Shown here in pieces: positions 1 through 5,503 of a stretch of 7,511 nucleotides of DNA. Below the pieces are notes generated by a model. The model did no database searches and was not told where the DNA came from. It saw only the letters and a list, made by a program, of their open reading frames with translations. The DNA comes from Alcaligenaceae bacterium. Lineage in GTDB: Bacteria > Pseudomonadota > Gammaproteobacteria > Burkholderiales > Burkholderiaceae_B. Positions within the stretch are counted from its first letter, which is position 1; every line of letters begins with the position of its first letter. A program made the position numbers and the translations under genes. Location of the stretch: contig JAAZGT010000172.1 in NCBI GenBank assembly GCA_012511095.1, positions 1 through 7,511 on the forward strand, read 5' to 3'.

Positions 1-695
1 TCATCAATAAAATCCGCAACCATCTCCCAAGTCGGGACATTCGCTAAAAACCCGCTTCCGAACAACGGACTTCCACCTGGTCCACCCACCGTTTGTGTTT
101 GTATAACAAAATCCGACAATAACTCCGCCTTTATCCCATCAGGTACGGCAAAACCTGCTCGTTGTTCACGGTTACGTATACCATTGACTGGCGCATCTAC
201 CGTTAAGACAATGGCCTCTACCCCTAAATGCACAGCTTCTTTAAGCAAGCGTTGAGACGCTGTTTTATCTGTTTGCCAATACCATTGCAGCCACTTTGGA
301 CCTGGTGCTTTTTCACATAAAACATTAAGGGGCGTAGTACTTTGCATACTAATAATAAAAGGAGTTTGCATGGCTGCGGCAGCAAGTGCTGAAGCCAACT
401 CACCATCAAAGTGCGCCATTTTTTGATAAGCAATCGGTGCTAAAAATATAGGAAACTCATACTCTTTACCTAACATAGAAAAGCGCGTATTGGCTTCTTT
501 AAAATCATTCAAAATGCGTGGCAAGACGTGATATTGATGCCATGACCTTTGATTTTCTGATACTAAATGCTCATTAGCCACGCCCCCTGAGAAATAGGCC
601 CATGCTTGTGCGCTCATACGCTCTTTGGCATAGGGAATATAATCATCAACTGCAACGATATCGCTAGGAATTTGACTTAATGGTGCTAAAGACAT
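1..695 (-). CDS. FMN-dependent alpha-hydroxy-acid dehydrogenase/oxidase (lactate/glycolate oxidase family), C-terminus outside window
   Basis: N-terminal 231 residues of an FMN-binding TIM-barrel enzyme of the glycolate oxidase / lactate oxidase / LldD family, which oxidises 2-hydroxy acids to 2-oxo acids. Seen: YFSGG at 34-38 (Y34 aligns with glycolate oxidase Tyr24), FMN-strand motif LAPIAYQKMAH at 85-95, Q137 and Y139 (Gln127/Tyr129 equivalents), LTVDAP at 164-169 with T165, and R174 (Arg164 equivalent), so the visible flavin and substrate residues are intact. The catalytic His and substrate Arg of the family lie in the missing C-terminal part and cannot be checked. The start is the ATG at 695-693, with Shine-Dalgarno GAGG (705-702) six bases upstream. 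Only one base separates it from the piuC stop (TAAGATG), so the two are very probably translationally coupled. The substrate (lactate, glycolate or other) cannot be decided from this part; the opening resembles lactate oxidases as much as LldD. Confidence 0.9.
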   Translation of the reverse strand, partial: MSLAPLSQIPSDIVAVDDYIPYAKERMSAQAWAYFSGGVANEHLVSENQRSWHQYHVLPRILNDFKEANTRFSMLGKEYEFPIFLAPIAYQKMAHFDGELASALAAAAMQTPFIISMQSTTPLNVLCEKAPGPKWLQWYWQTDKTASQRLLKEAVHLGVEAIVLTVDAPVNGIRNREQRAGFAVPDGIKAELLSDFVIQTQTVGGPGGSPLFGSGFLANVPTWEMVADFID

Positions 696-696
696 C

Positions 697-1377
697 TTAA
701 ACCTCAGCCCATTCACGGATTAAATTATGATAAATACCGCTTAAGGCAGTAGCTTCTGTCGCCCCCTCTTCAGTCATTGAGAGACGCTGGATACTTTGAT
801 CTAAATTCCATAAAAGACGGCGGCGATGAGCTTGTCTAATCATGCTTTGTGCCCAGAAAAAAGACGCATAACGTACGCCCTTGGTCACTGGCTGAACTCG
901 GTGCAAACTATCACCTGGGTAGACCACCATATCCCCAGCATTTAATTTCACAGAATGGGAGCCGTAGGTATCTTCAATAATTAATTCACCACCCTCATAC
1001 TCCTCTGGGTCACTAAAAAAAATCGTACTAGACACATCAGTGCGCATCGCTTGTTGATTTTCAGGCAAGTTAAAAATCGCATTATCAATATGATTGCCAT
1101 AGGTGCCGCTATTTTCATAACGATTAAAACGTGGCGGTAAAATTTTTGCAGGCAAGGCAGCAGCAATATATGTTGGATTTGCGCGTAATACCTGTATTAA
1201 GAAATCTCCTAACTCTAAGGCTAAAGGATTTTGAGGGTTGAGTTGCAAATTATCTTTGACGCTTTCTGCTAGAAAACCGGCGGTTTTTTTACCGTCCTCC
1301 CAAGCGGCAGACGCCAACCTCTGACGTATCACCTTGAGCTCATCTGGCCGAATTACTTGTTCTACTACAATTATCAT
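697..1377 (-). CDS. piuC: PKHD-type Fe(II)/2-oxoglutarate hydroxylase, PiuC/YbiX family
   Basis: A 226-residue cytoplasmic non-haem iron dioxygenase of the PiuC/YbiX family, close to the E. coli YbiX length (225). Seen: the iron facial triad H96-x-D98 (in YGNHIDNAI) and H159 (in PGDSLHRVQPV), the 2-oxoglutarate-binding R169 (GVRYASFFW), the family core FNRYENSGTYGNHID at 84-98, MRTDVSSTIFFSDP at 111-124, GGELIIEDTYG at 129-139 and the C-terminal IYHNLIREWAE. All family key residues are present. PiuC-type genes typically sit beside Fiu/PiuA siderophore receptors and are iron-repressed; the true substrate is not established. Here the gene lies 119 bases after such a receptor, with no terminator carrying a U-tract between them, and is directly followed by a flavoenzyme. 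The ATG at 1377-1375 has a modest GGA (1386-1384) six bases upstream. Most likely co-transcribed from the Fur-controlled receptor promoter. Confidence 0.95.
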   Translation of the reverse strand: MIIVVEQVIRPDELKVIRQRLASAAWEDGKKTAGFLAESVKDNLQLNPQNPLALELGDFLIQVLRANPTYIAAALPAKILPPRFNRYENSGTYGNHIDNAIFNLPENQQAMRTDVSSTIFFSDPEEYEGGELIIEDTYGSHSVKLNAGDMVVYPGDSLHRVQPVTKGVRYASFFWAQSMIRQAHRRRLLWNLDQSIQRLSMTEEGATEATALSGIYHNLIREWAEV

Positions 1378-1408
1378 CTTTAATCCGTTTTGATCACTAG
1401 TTCGTACG

Positions 1409-1446
1409 ACCTCGGCGCCAATTCATTAATCATCGGCAGCCGAGGT
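1409..1446 (-). other. strong intercistronic hairpin between receptor gene and piuC
   Basis: A perfect 8-bp inverted repeat, ACCTCGGC (1409-1416) with GCCGAGGT (1439-1446), continues inward as GCC (1417-1419) with GGC (1435-1437) after one bulged base (1438), closing a 15-base loop. It is one of the most GC-rich pieces of this intergenic gap. In the direction of transcription no run of U follows (the next bases are CGTACGAAC), so it is not a standard intrinsic terminator. It lies 51 bases after the receptor stop and 32 bases before piuC. A role in 3'-end protection of the receptor message, partial termination or RNA processing is an inference. Confidence 0.6.
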
Positions 1447-1496
1447 GTCTAATTTAATAAATGTTAAATACGCTTTATTTATAAAACGCCAAACTC

Positions 1497-3722
1497 TTAA
1501 TATCTGAAGTTAGCGTTTAATGTGACCGAACGTCCGTAGCCTACGTTAGCAAACAGTCCCACATGTGACGCATCATAAACACGTGTATTGCCAATATTAT
1601 TTACATTTAACTGTAAATCGACCTGCTTATTAACGTCAAAACGCACCATGGCATCCCACACTAGGTGTGAGGGCAATTCCAGCTTATTGGCATCATCAAC
1701 GAAACGCTTACCCACATAAGTCACACCACCACCTACGGTCCACTGAGGATGTAATTTATAAGTCGTCCATAAGTTAGCGCTATGCTTAGCAATGAATTTT
1801 AATTGCTTACCGTCATAGACGTTTTTACCGCTCGTGTATTTAACTATCTTAGGATCCAGATAAGTCCATCCCGCCCAAATATCCCATTGATCAGTGATTG
1901 AACCGGCAAGGGAAAGCTCAAAACCGCGAACACGGTTTTTACCGATATTTTGAACACTACCGTCCACATCAGTAGAGCGCGCATTATTCTTGCGCGTCTG
2001 GAATACGGAAGCATTTAATGATAAACGTTCATTTAATAATTCCCATTTTGTGCCTAATTCAATACTGTGAGCACGCTCAGGATCAAGATCATGAATTGCA
2101 GCAGCTCCGGCCGGACCATCTGCGCCACCAGCTTGTCCGAAGTTTTCTCCTGGAGGATTAGCTGAGCTTGCATATGAAAGGTAAATTGAACCATTGTGAA
2201 CAGGCTTGTAAATTAAAGCGCCTTGCCAACTCCAAATGTTATGACTACCCGTTAGCGCATTGGAAATATCATTGACCTTAAAACTATCAAAACGCACACC
2301 GGCGTTAACTAGCCAATTCGGATTGAGCTCAATCGTATCAAACAAATAAATAGACTTTGTCTTGATGCCGCCAGCTTTAGATTTAGCACCAAAGTTTTTG
2401 TTAACAGCACCCCAATTTTGATGTGGGTTAGGATGCCAAAAGTTGTCAAAACTTTTACCTGCCCCCACACCAGTCGTCTCTCGATTATAAATATCCTCTT
2501 TTGCAAACTCTAAACCCGTACTGATACTGTGTTTAATTGAACCCGTGTAAAAGTCACCATAAAGATCCGTCTGGTTAACAAGAGACTCAACCATACGCCA
2601 ACGGGCACGGTCATTGCGCGTGTACATCAAATTATCATCAAGTGATACGCAACTAGCAGCATGTGCTGGCACGTAGTGCGACATTGAACCGCCTTGGCCT
2701 GGATTGGGGTTACAATTATCAAAAGATGGTCGAGTATAAATATAATGGTTTAGGCTTCGCCCCCATCGCGTTACATTGCGGATAGTAAAGCTGTGATTTA
2801 TATCGTGTTCAAACTCCGCAGTTGCCGTATCGAATGTGTTTTTTCTATAGTCAACACCGACCCGACCGTAGAAATTATTACGATCGGGCTTTAGGGGTTG
2901 AGTGATATCGGGCCTCGCATGATTCACAAAAGGCATCCCCCAATCCGGGGTGTCATTATTTTCTATATGAGAGTAATTCAAAGTCACTCGGGTCGGTGTT
3001 CCTAAACCAAAGGCTAATGAAGGCGCAATCCCCCAACGGTCATACTCAACTGCATTGCGACCCGGCGCATTGCCACCCATACGCATGGCATTTAAACGAA
3101 ACGCCATACTATCAGTCAAAGTCACATTACCGTCCATCGTGAGTCGGTGCTGACCACGATTTCCATAGCTTGCTGAACCATGGATAAAATTATCCAGTTT
3201 AGGTGTTTTGGTGACCATATTTAAACTACCACCCGTACCACCACGACCTGTATAAGCAGAGCTCGGTCCTTTGACAACTTCAACAGATTCTAAATTAAAG
3301 GTTTCGTGATAACCACGCGCATAATCACGAACGCCATCAATAAAGATATCAGTACTCGCTTCATAACCTCGAATAAAGGGACGATCACCGGTTGGTGTAC
3401 CACCCTCACCTGAACCTAAGGTAATGCCAGGAGTGCTTCTAAGTACATCCTTTAAGGAAGTCGCGCCTCTATCCTTCATCAAGTCCTCGGTAATCACATT
3501 GACCGTGCGTGGCGTATCCAGCAAAGGCGCTGTCATTTTTGGAGACTGTGCGCGCATTACTTGATACGTGTCAGCGGCTGATACTTCCAAACTTATAGAT
3601 GGCAACTCTTGTACTTCAGCTTGCTCTTGCGCTACGACCACCCCACTTCCTAAAGATGCCGAAATTGCAGAAAACAGTACGCTTTGTGTTACGGGTCTAG
3701 TTAGTCCCAATGTTTTAGACAT
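1497..3722 (-). CDS. fiu: TonB-dependent catecholate siderophore receptor, Fiu/PiuA type
   Basis: A 741-residue outer-membrane receptor for ferric catecholate siderophores, powered by TonB-ExbB-ExbD. Seen: an N-terminal signal peptide, probably cleaved after VVA31; a possible TonB box around ISLEVSA (43-49); and the plug domain at about 66-175, with PRTVNVITED (71-80), RGATSLKDVLRSTPGI (85-100), FIRGY (116-120), FIDGVRD (127-133) and VEVVKGPSSAYTGRGGTGG (147-165). A 22-strand-type barrel then runs to a terminal aromatic residue (NFRY). FYTGSIKHSISTGLEF (391-406) and FEHDINHSFTIRNVTRW (304-320) closely resemble E. coli Fiu as remembered, and the length is near Fiu's. C337 and C358 probably form a disulphide in an extracellular loop. 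The ATG at 3722 has AGAGGA nine bases upstream. The gene follows a Fur-box promoter and precedes piuC, as in fiu/piuA loci elsewhere. The exact ligand is an inference. Confidence 0.94.
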   Translation of the reverse strand: MSKTLGLTRPVTQSVLFSAISASLGSGVVVAQEQAEVQELPSISLEVSAADTYQVMRAQSPKMTAPLLDTPRTVNVITEDLMKDRGATSLKDVLRSTPGITLGSGEGGTPTGDRPFIRGYEASTDIFIDGVRDYARGYHETFNLESVEVVKGPSSAYTGRGGTGGSLNMVTKTPKLDNFIHGSASYGNRGQHRLTMDGNVTLTDSMAFRLNAMRMGGNAPGRNAVEYDRWGIAPSLAFGLGTPTRVTLNYSHIENNDTPDWGMPFVNHARPDITQPLKPDRNNFYGRVGVDYRKNTFDTATAEFEHDINHSFTIRNVTRWGRSLNHYIYTRPSFDNCNPNPGQGGSMSHYVPAHAASCVSLDDNLMYTRNDRARWRMVESLVNQTDLYGDFYTGSIKHSISTGLEFAKEDIYNRETTGVGAGKSFDNFWHPNPHQNWGAVNKNFGAKSKAGGIKTKSIYLFDTIELNPNWLVNAGVRFDSFKVNDISNALTGSHNIWSWQGALIYKPVHNGSIYLSYASSANPPGENFGQAGGADGPAGAAAIHDLDPERAHSIELGTKWELLNERLSLNASVFQTRKNNARSTDVDGSVQNIGKNRVRGFELSLAGSITDQWDIWAGWTYLDPKIVKYTSGKNVYDGKQLKFIAKHSANLWTTYKLHPQWTVGGGVTYVGKRFVDDANKLELPSHLVWDAMVRFDVNKQVDLQLNVNNIGNTRVYDASHVGLFANVGYGRSVTLNANFRY

Positions 3723-3801
3723 TTATTTTGTTCCTCTTTCACTTTTGTTAAGAATAATTAATTAAGCAGTTCTGTTTGATACAAATCAAAACTTAATACA
3801 A

Positions 3802-3830
3802 ATGATAACTATTCTTATTATCAACATCAA
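3802..3830 (-). promoter_or_regulatory. sigma-70-type promoter of the iron operon
   Basis: Read on the minus strand: -35 TTGATG (3830-3825, 4 of 6 consensus bases), a 17-base spacer, then -10 TATCAT (3807-3802, 5 of 6). Transcription would start near 3795, leaving a leader of about 73 bases before the receptor ATG. The sequence further upstream (about 3831-3870) is very AT-rich and could serve as an UP element. The leader contains a small hairpin, TTTGAT (3775-3780) with ATCAAA (3785-3790). The Fur box overlaps the spacer and the -10, the usual geometry for iron repression. Confidence 0.75.
3804..3822 (-). promoter_or_regulatory. Fur box (ferric uptake regulator operator)
   Basis: On the minus strand the 19 bases read GATAATAAGAATAGTTATC, matching the classical Fur consensus GATAATGATAATCATTATC at 15 of 19 positions, including the outer GATAAT and TTATC. 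The site covers the promoter spacer and the first bases of the -10, so Fe(II)-Fur binding should block RNA polymerase and repress the receptor, piuC and the following flavoenzyme gene when iron is plentiful. The match is seen directly; repression is inferred from the position. Confidence 0.85.
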
Positions 3831-3940
3831 AGAGTTTTGTAAATTTTCAAAATAAATTTTTATTTGTGTAAGAAATTGACAACTTGGATTTAAAATCGAC
3901 CCTTACAAACAGTGAGTAATCAGCACTTAAGGATAAGGAA

Positions 3941-3999
3941 ATAAAAATCGACGACATAAAGTGATTGATTACAAAATCCAAACTCTTCATGTCGTCGAT
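3941..3999 (-). terminator. intrinsic terminator of the ssb-like gene
   Basis: Inverted repeat ATCGACGACAT (3947-3957) with ATGTCGTCGAT (3989-3999), 25 bases after the ssb-like stop. In minus-strand RNA the stem extends through a G-U pair (3988/3958) and AAG/CUU to 15 bp, and the stem is followed by TTTTTATTT running from 3948 to 3940. In plus-strand RNA the same position would be an A-C mismatch and no U-tract follows, so the element is built for leftward transcription. It also insulates the divergent-side iron promoter from read-through. Confidence 0.8.
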
Positions 4000-4023
4000 G
4001 CGTAGCTACTCAAAACAGAAACT

Positions 4024-4473
4024 CTAGCTCACCGTCTTATCAGCCGTAGCAAAAGGCAGAGCACCCTCACTTTCGAAAAATACGGTATCACCCTCATCAA
4101 GCTCTTCTAAATCGGTCTCTAGTTTTTTAGCCTTATTTTTGCTCCAAATCATTTTTAGTTCACGCGCATGCACTTCGCAAATAGTACGGACCACACCATC
4201 ATCATCAGCGTATTGGCGATTTTTGAGACGCCCTCTTAGCCACAATTTATCGCCTACGTCCATATAATCACTAACGCGTTTAGCTAAATTTCCCTTAAAT
4301 AACACCGTGTGCCATTGCGTATCGCTCAGCAAATCGCCATTGGCTCTGTCACGCCACTTTTCGGTAGTAGCCAATGAGATACGCAAATGTGGTTTACCAT
4401 CTTGGAAATACCTTAGCTCGGGTTGATGGCCTAAATTACCCATCAAAATCACTTCATTAATACAAGATGTCAT
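4024..4473 (-). CDS. atypical single-stranded-DNA-binding protein (SSB paralogue)
   Basis: A 149-residue OB-fold protein of the SSB family, which coats single-stranded DNA during replication, repair or recombination. Seen: NEVILMGNLGHQPELRY (6-22), the SSB strand-1 signature; ISLATTEKWRD (32-42), with W40 aligning to E. coli Trp40; TQWHTVLFKGNLAK (52-65), with W54 aligning to Trp54; and LWLRGRLKNRQYAD (77-90), with Tyr in place of Trp88. The OB fold ends near residue 109. The tail is short (about 40 residues): a lysine patch (112-117), then acidic residues to 136, then ALPF (138-141), then eight more residues. Canonical SSBs are longer and end exactly in a D-D-I-P-F-like tip. The start is the ATG at 4473, supported by AGGA seven bases upstream; a TTG at 4479 is too close to that site. 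Monocistronic, with its own terminator. Probably an accessory SSB rather than the main one; the essential ssb would lie elsewhere. Confidence 0.85.
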   Translation of the reverse strand: MTSCINEVILMGNLGHQPELRYFQDGKPHLRISLATTEKWRDRANGDLLSDTQWHTVLFKGNLAKRVSDYMDVGDKLWLRGRLKNRQYADDDGVVRTICEVHARELKMIWSKNKAKKLETDLEELDEGDTVFFESEGALPFATADKTVS

Positions 4474-4480
4474 ATTCAAA

Positions 4481-4484
4481 TCCT
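4481..4484 (-). promoter_or_regulatory. ribosome binding site fixing the ssb-like start
   Basis: AGGA on the minus strand lies seven bases before the ATG at 4473-4471 but only one base before the in-frame TTG at 4479-4477. Normal spacing therefore selects the ATG and removes two residues from the longest reading frame. Confidence 0.7.
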
Positions 4485-4499
4485 ATGAGACTGTTCATT

Positions 4500-4539
4500 A
4501 AAAAGGTGCCTGAGTTACTAAAGAAAAAGCCAAGGCACC
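4500..4539 (-). terminator. terminator-like hairpin in the ssb leader (possible attenuator)
   Basis: Read leftward, GGTGCCT (4539-4533) pairs with AGGCACC (4511-4505) around a 21-base loop and is immediately followed by TTTTT (4504-4500). A further G-U and G-C pair after one mismatch lengthens the stem in minus-strand RNA only. No minus-strand gene lies upstream; the 176 bases to the rightward yciO gene hold no convincing reading frame or clear promoter. The element is 26 bases before the ssb-like ATG, so it either sits in the leader of that gene (attenuation) or ends a short RNA. Alternatively its U-tract contributes a -10-like TTTAAT (4502-4497), though no good -35 accompanies it. Confidence 0.55.
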
Positions 4540-4715
4540 AAGGTTTAATTACCTCAGTTCTACTTTAATGAATTTGCATCTGTCTTCATCGCTAACTGGC
4601 ACTATTTGTCCACCCTTAAATACTTGGTTTCAATTAAGGGGCCTAGGATCTAGCAATCTTATTTTTATTACTTTAAGATGGATATTGTCTTTAACAGAAA
4701 AAGAGAGGATATGCG

Positions 4716-5339
4716 ATGGCTATTGTATATGACCTACACCCCGATGATCCGCAGCAACGTTTAATTAACCAGGCAGCTGGTTTATTGGCTAATGGCGGTA
4801 TTTTGGCAATACCAACTGACTCTAGTTACGCTCTAGTAGCCAGGCTCGATGACAAAGACGCCGCAGATAAATTACGTTCTCTACGTGGTTTAGATGATCG
4901 TCACCACTTAACCTTACTGTGCCGCGATTTATCGGAAATTTCTAAGTTCGCACGTGTAGACAATCAACAATATCGTTTATTAAAAGCGGCTACCCCTGGT
5001 CCTTGGACCTTTATTTTAGAAGCCACTAAGGATGTGCCGCGTCGTGTGCATCATCGCTCACGTAAAACCATCGGTATTCGAGTACCCGATCATAAAATTG
5101 CACTCATGTTTTTAGAAACAGTGGGCGAACCTTTATTAGCGACCACCTTTATTCCTCCTAATGATACGGAGCCTTATACCAACTATGAGGATTTTGAGGC
5201 CGAATATCAACATGAATTAGCTGGCATTATCAATGCGGGCAATTGCTCTGGCGTTGGTACAACGGTGATTGATTTAACCCAAACACCAGCTGAAATTGTA
5301 CGACGTGGTTCTGGTGACCCAGCTACTATTGGCTTATAA
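4716..5339 (+). CDS. yciO: YciO-type protein of the YrdC/Sua5/TsaC family
   Basis: A 207-residue cytoplasmic protein with a single YrdC-like domain and no Sua5 C-terminal domain. Seen: IHPDNPQQRLINQA-like opening (here LHPDDPQQRLINQA, 7-20), PTDSSYAL (33-40, the PTDSGYAL motif of YciO rather than PTDTVYGL of TsaC), LTLLCRDLSEIS (65-76), TPGPWTFILEATKDVPRR (93-110), KTIGIRVPDH (117-126) and TTVIDLT (182-188) with VRRGSGD (195-201). TsaC/Sua5 make threonylcarbamoyl-adenylate for the tRNA t6A modification. YciO is a paralogue with related chemistry whose cellular role is less settled, so naming it an L-threonylcarbamoyladenylate synthase goes beyond the sequence. The ATG at 4716 has AGGA six bases upstream; an ATG at 4711 is out of frame. 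It is divergent from the ssb-like gene across 242 bases and followed by a hairpin, so probably a single-gene unit. Confidence 0.93.
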   Translation: MAIVYDLHPDDPQQRLINQAAGLLANGGILAIPTDSSYALVARLDDKDAADKLRSLRGLDDRHHLTLLCRDLSEISKFARVDNQQYRLLKAATPGPWTFILEATKDVPRRVHHRSRKTIGIRVPDHKIALMFLETVGEPLLATTFIPPNDTEPYTNYEDFEAEYQHELAGIINAGNCSGVGTTVIDLTQTPAEIVRRGSGDPATIGL

Positions 5340-5368
5340 ACAGCACATAAATCATTAAAATAGAGTAT

Positions 5369-5406
5369 AGGCACAGTATTTAACAATTAGTTATTAGGCT
5401 GTGCCT
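5369..5406 (+). terminator. hairpin terminator after yciO
   Basis: AGGCACAG (5369-5376) pairs perfectly with CTGTGCCT (5399-5406), and an inner TAAC (5381-5384) with GTTA (5390-5393) closes a five-base loop. The stem lies 30 bases after the yciO stop and is followed by TTAATATT, a weak U-tract. It probably ends yciO transcription and isolates the dapA-bamC unit. The poor tail makes efficiency uncertain; it could also work leftward. Confidence 0.55.
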
Positions 5407-5488
5407 TAATATTCTCGATGTGATTATGCTTTTTTCATGTAAACTAAGGGGTTAAGACGATTAGTCAGTTTTAGACGTTTTGTTATTT

Positions 5489-5493
5489 AAGGA
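5489..5493 (+). promoter_or_regulatory. ribosome binding site fixing the dapA start
   Basis: AAGGA lies ten bases before the ATG at 5504, while the longest in-frame start, a TTG at 5480, lies upstream of this site and so cannot use it. The ATG start also matches the usual DapA N-terminus, which begins a few residues before the conserved G-S-I-P-A-L-I-T-P strand. No convincing -35/-10 pair for dapA was found in 5407-5488. Confidence 0.65.
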
Positions 5494-5503
5494 TGTAATA
5501 ATT

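Noticed and set aside
224..433. Leftward 69-codon frame with a Leu-rich stretch, looking like a membrane segment
   Set aside because: It overlaps the alpha-hydroxy-acid dehydrogenase gene in another frame on the same strand; the family motifs lie in the other frame.
3568..3765. Rightward 65-codon reading frame over the receptor start
   Set aside because: It is antisense to the signal peptide region of the receptor, has no ribosome binding site and no recognisable protein features.
3876..3881. Perfect TTGACA on the plus strand, a possible -35
   Set aside because: No acceptable -10 lies 15-19 bases downstream and no rightward gene follows before 4716.
3892..3999. AAAATCGAC direct repeat (3892-3900, 3944-3952) with an inverted copy at 3994-3999, considered as an insertion-element end or attachment site
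   Set aside because: No transposase, no target duplication and no second terminus; the second and third copies are explained by the terminator stem, and the first is a 9-base match that can be chance.
4571..4600. Nine-codon leftward mini reading frame upstream of the ssb-like gene, considered as a leader peptide for attenuation
   Set aside because: No ribosome binding site precedes it and its codons show no run of a single amino acid that would suggest ribosome-stalling control.
5480..5503. Upstream TTG start adding eight residues to DapA
   Set aside because: The Shine-Dalgarno AAGGA (5489-5493) lies inside this extension, and the ATG at 5504 gives the usual DapA N-terminus.
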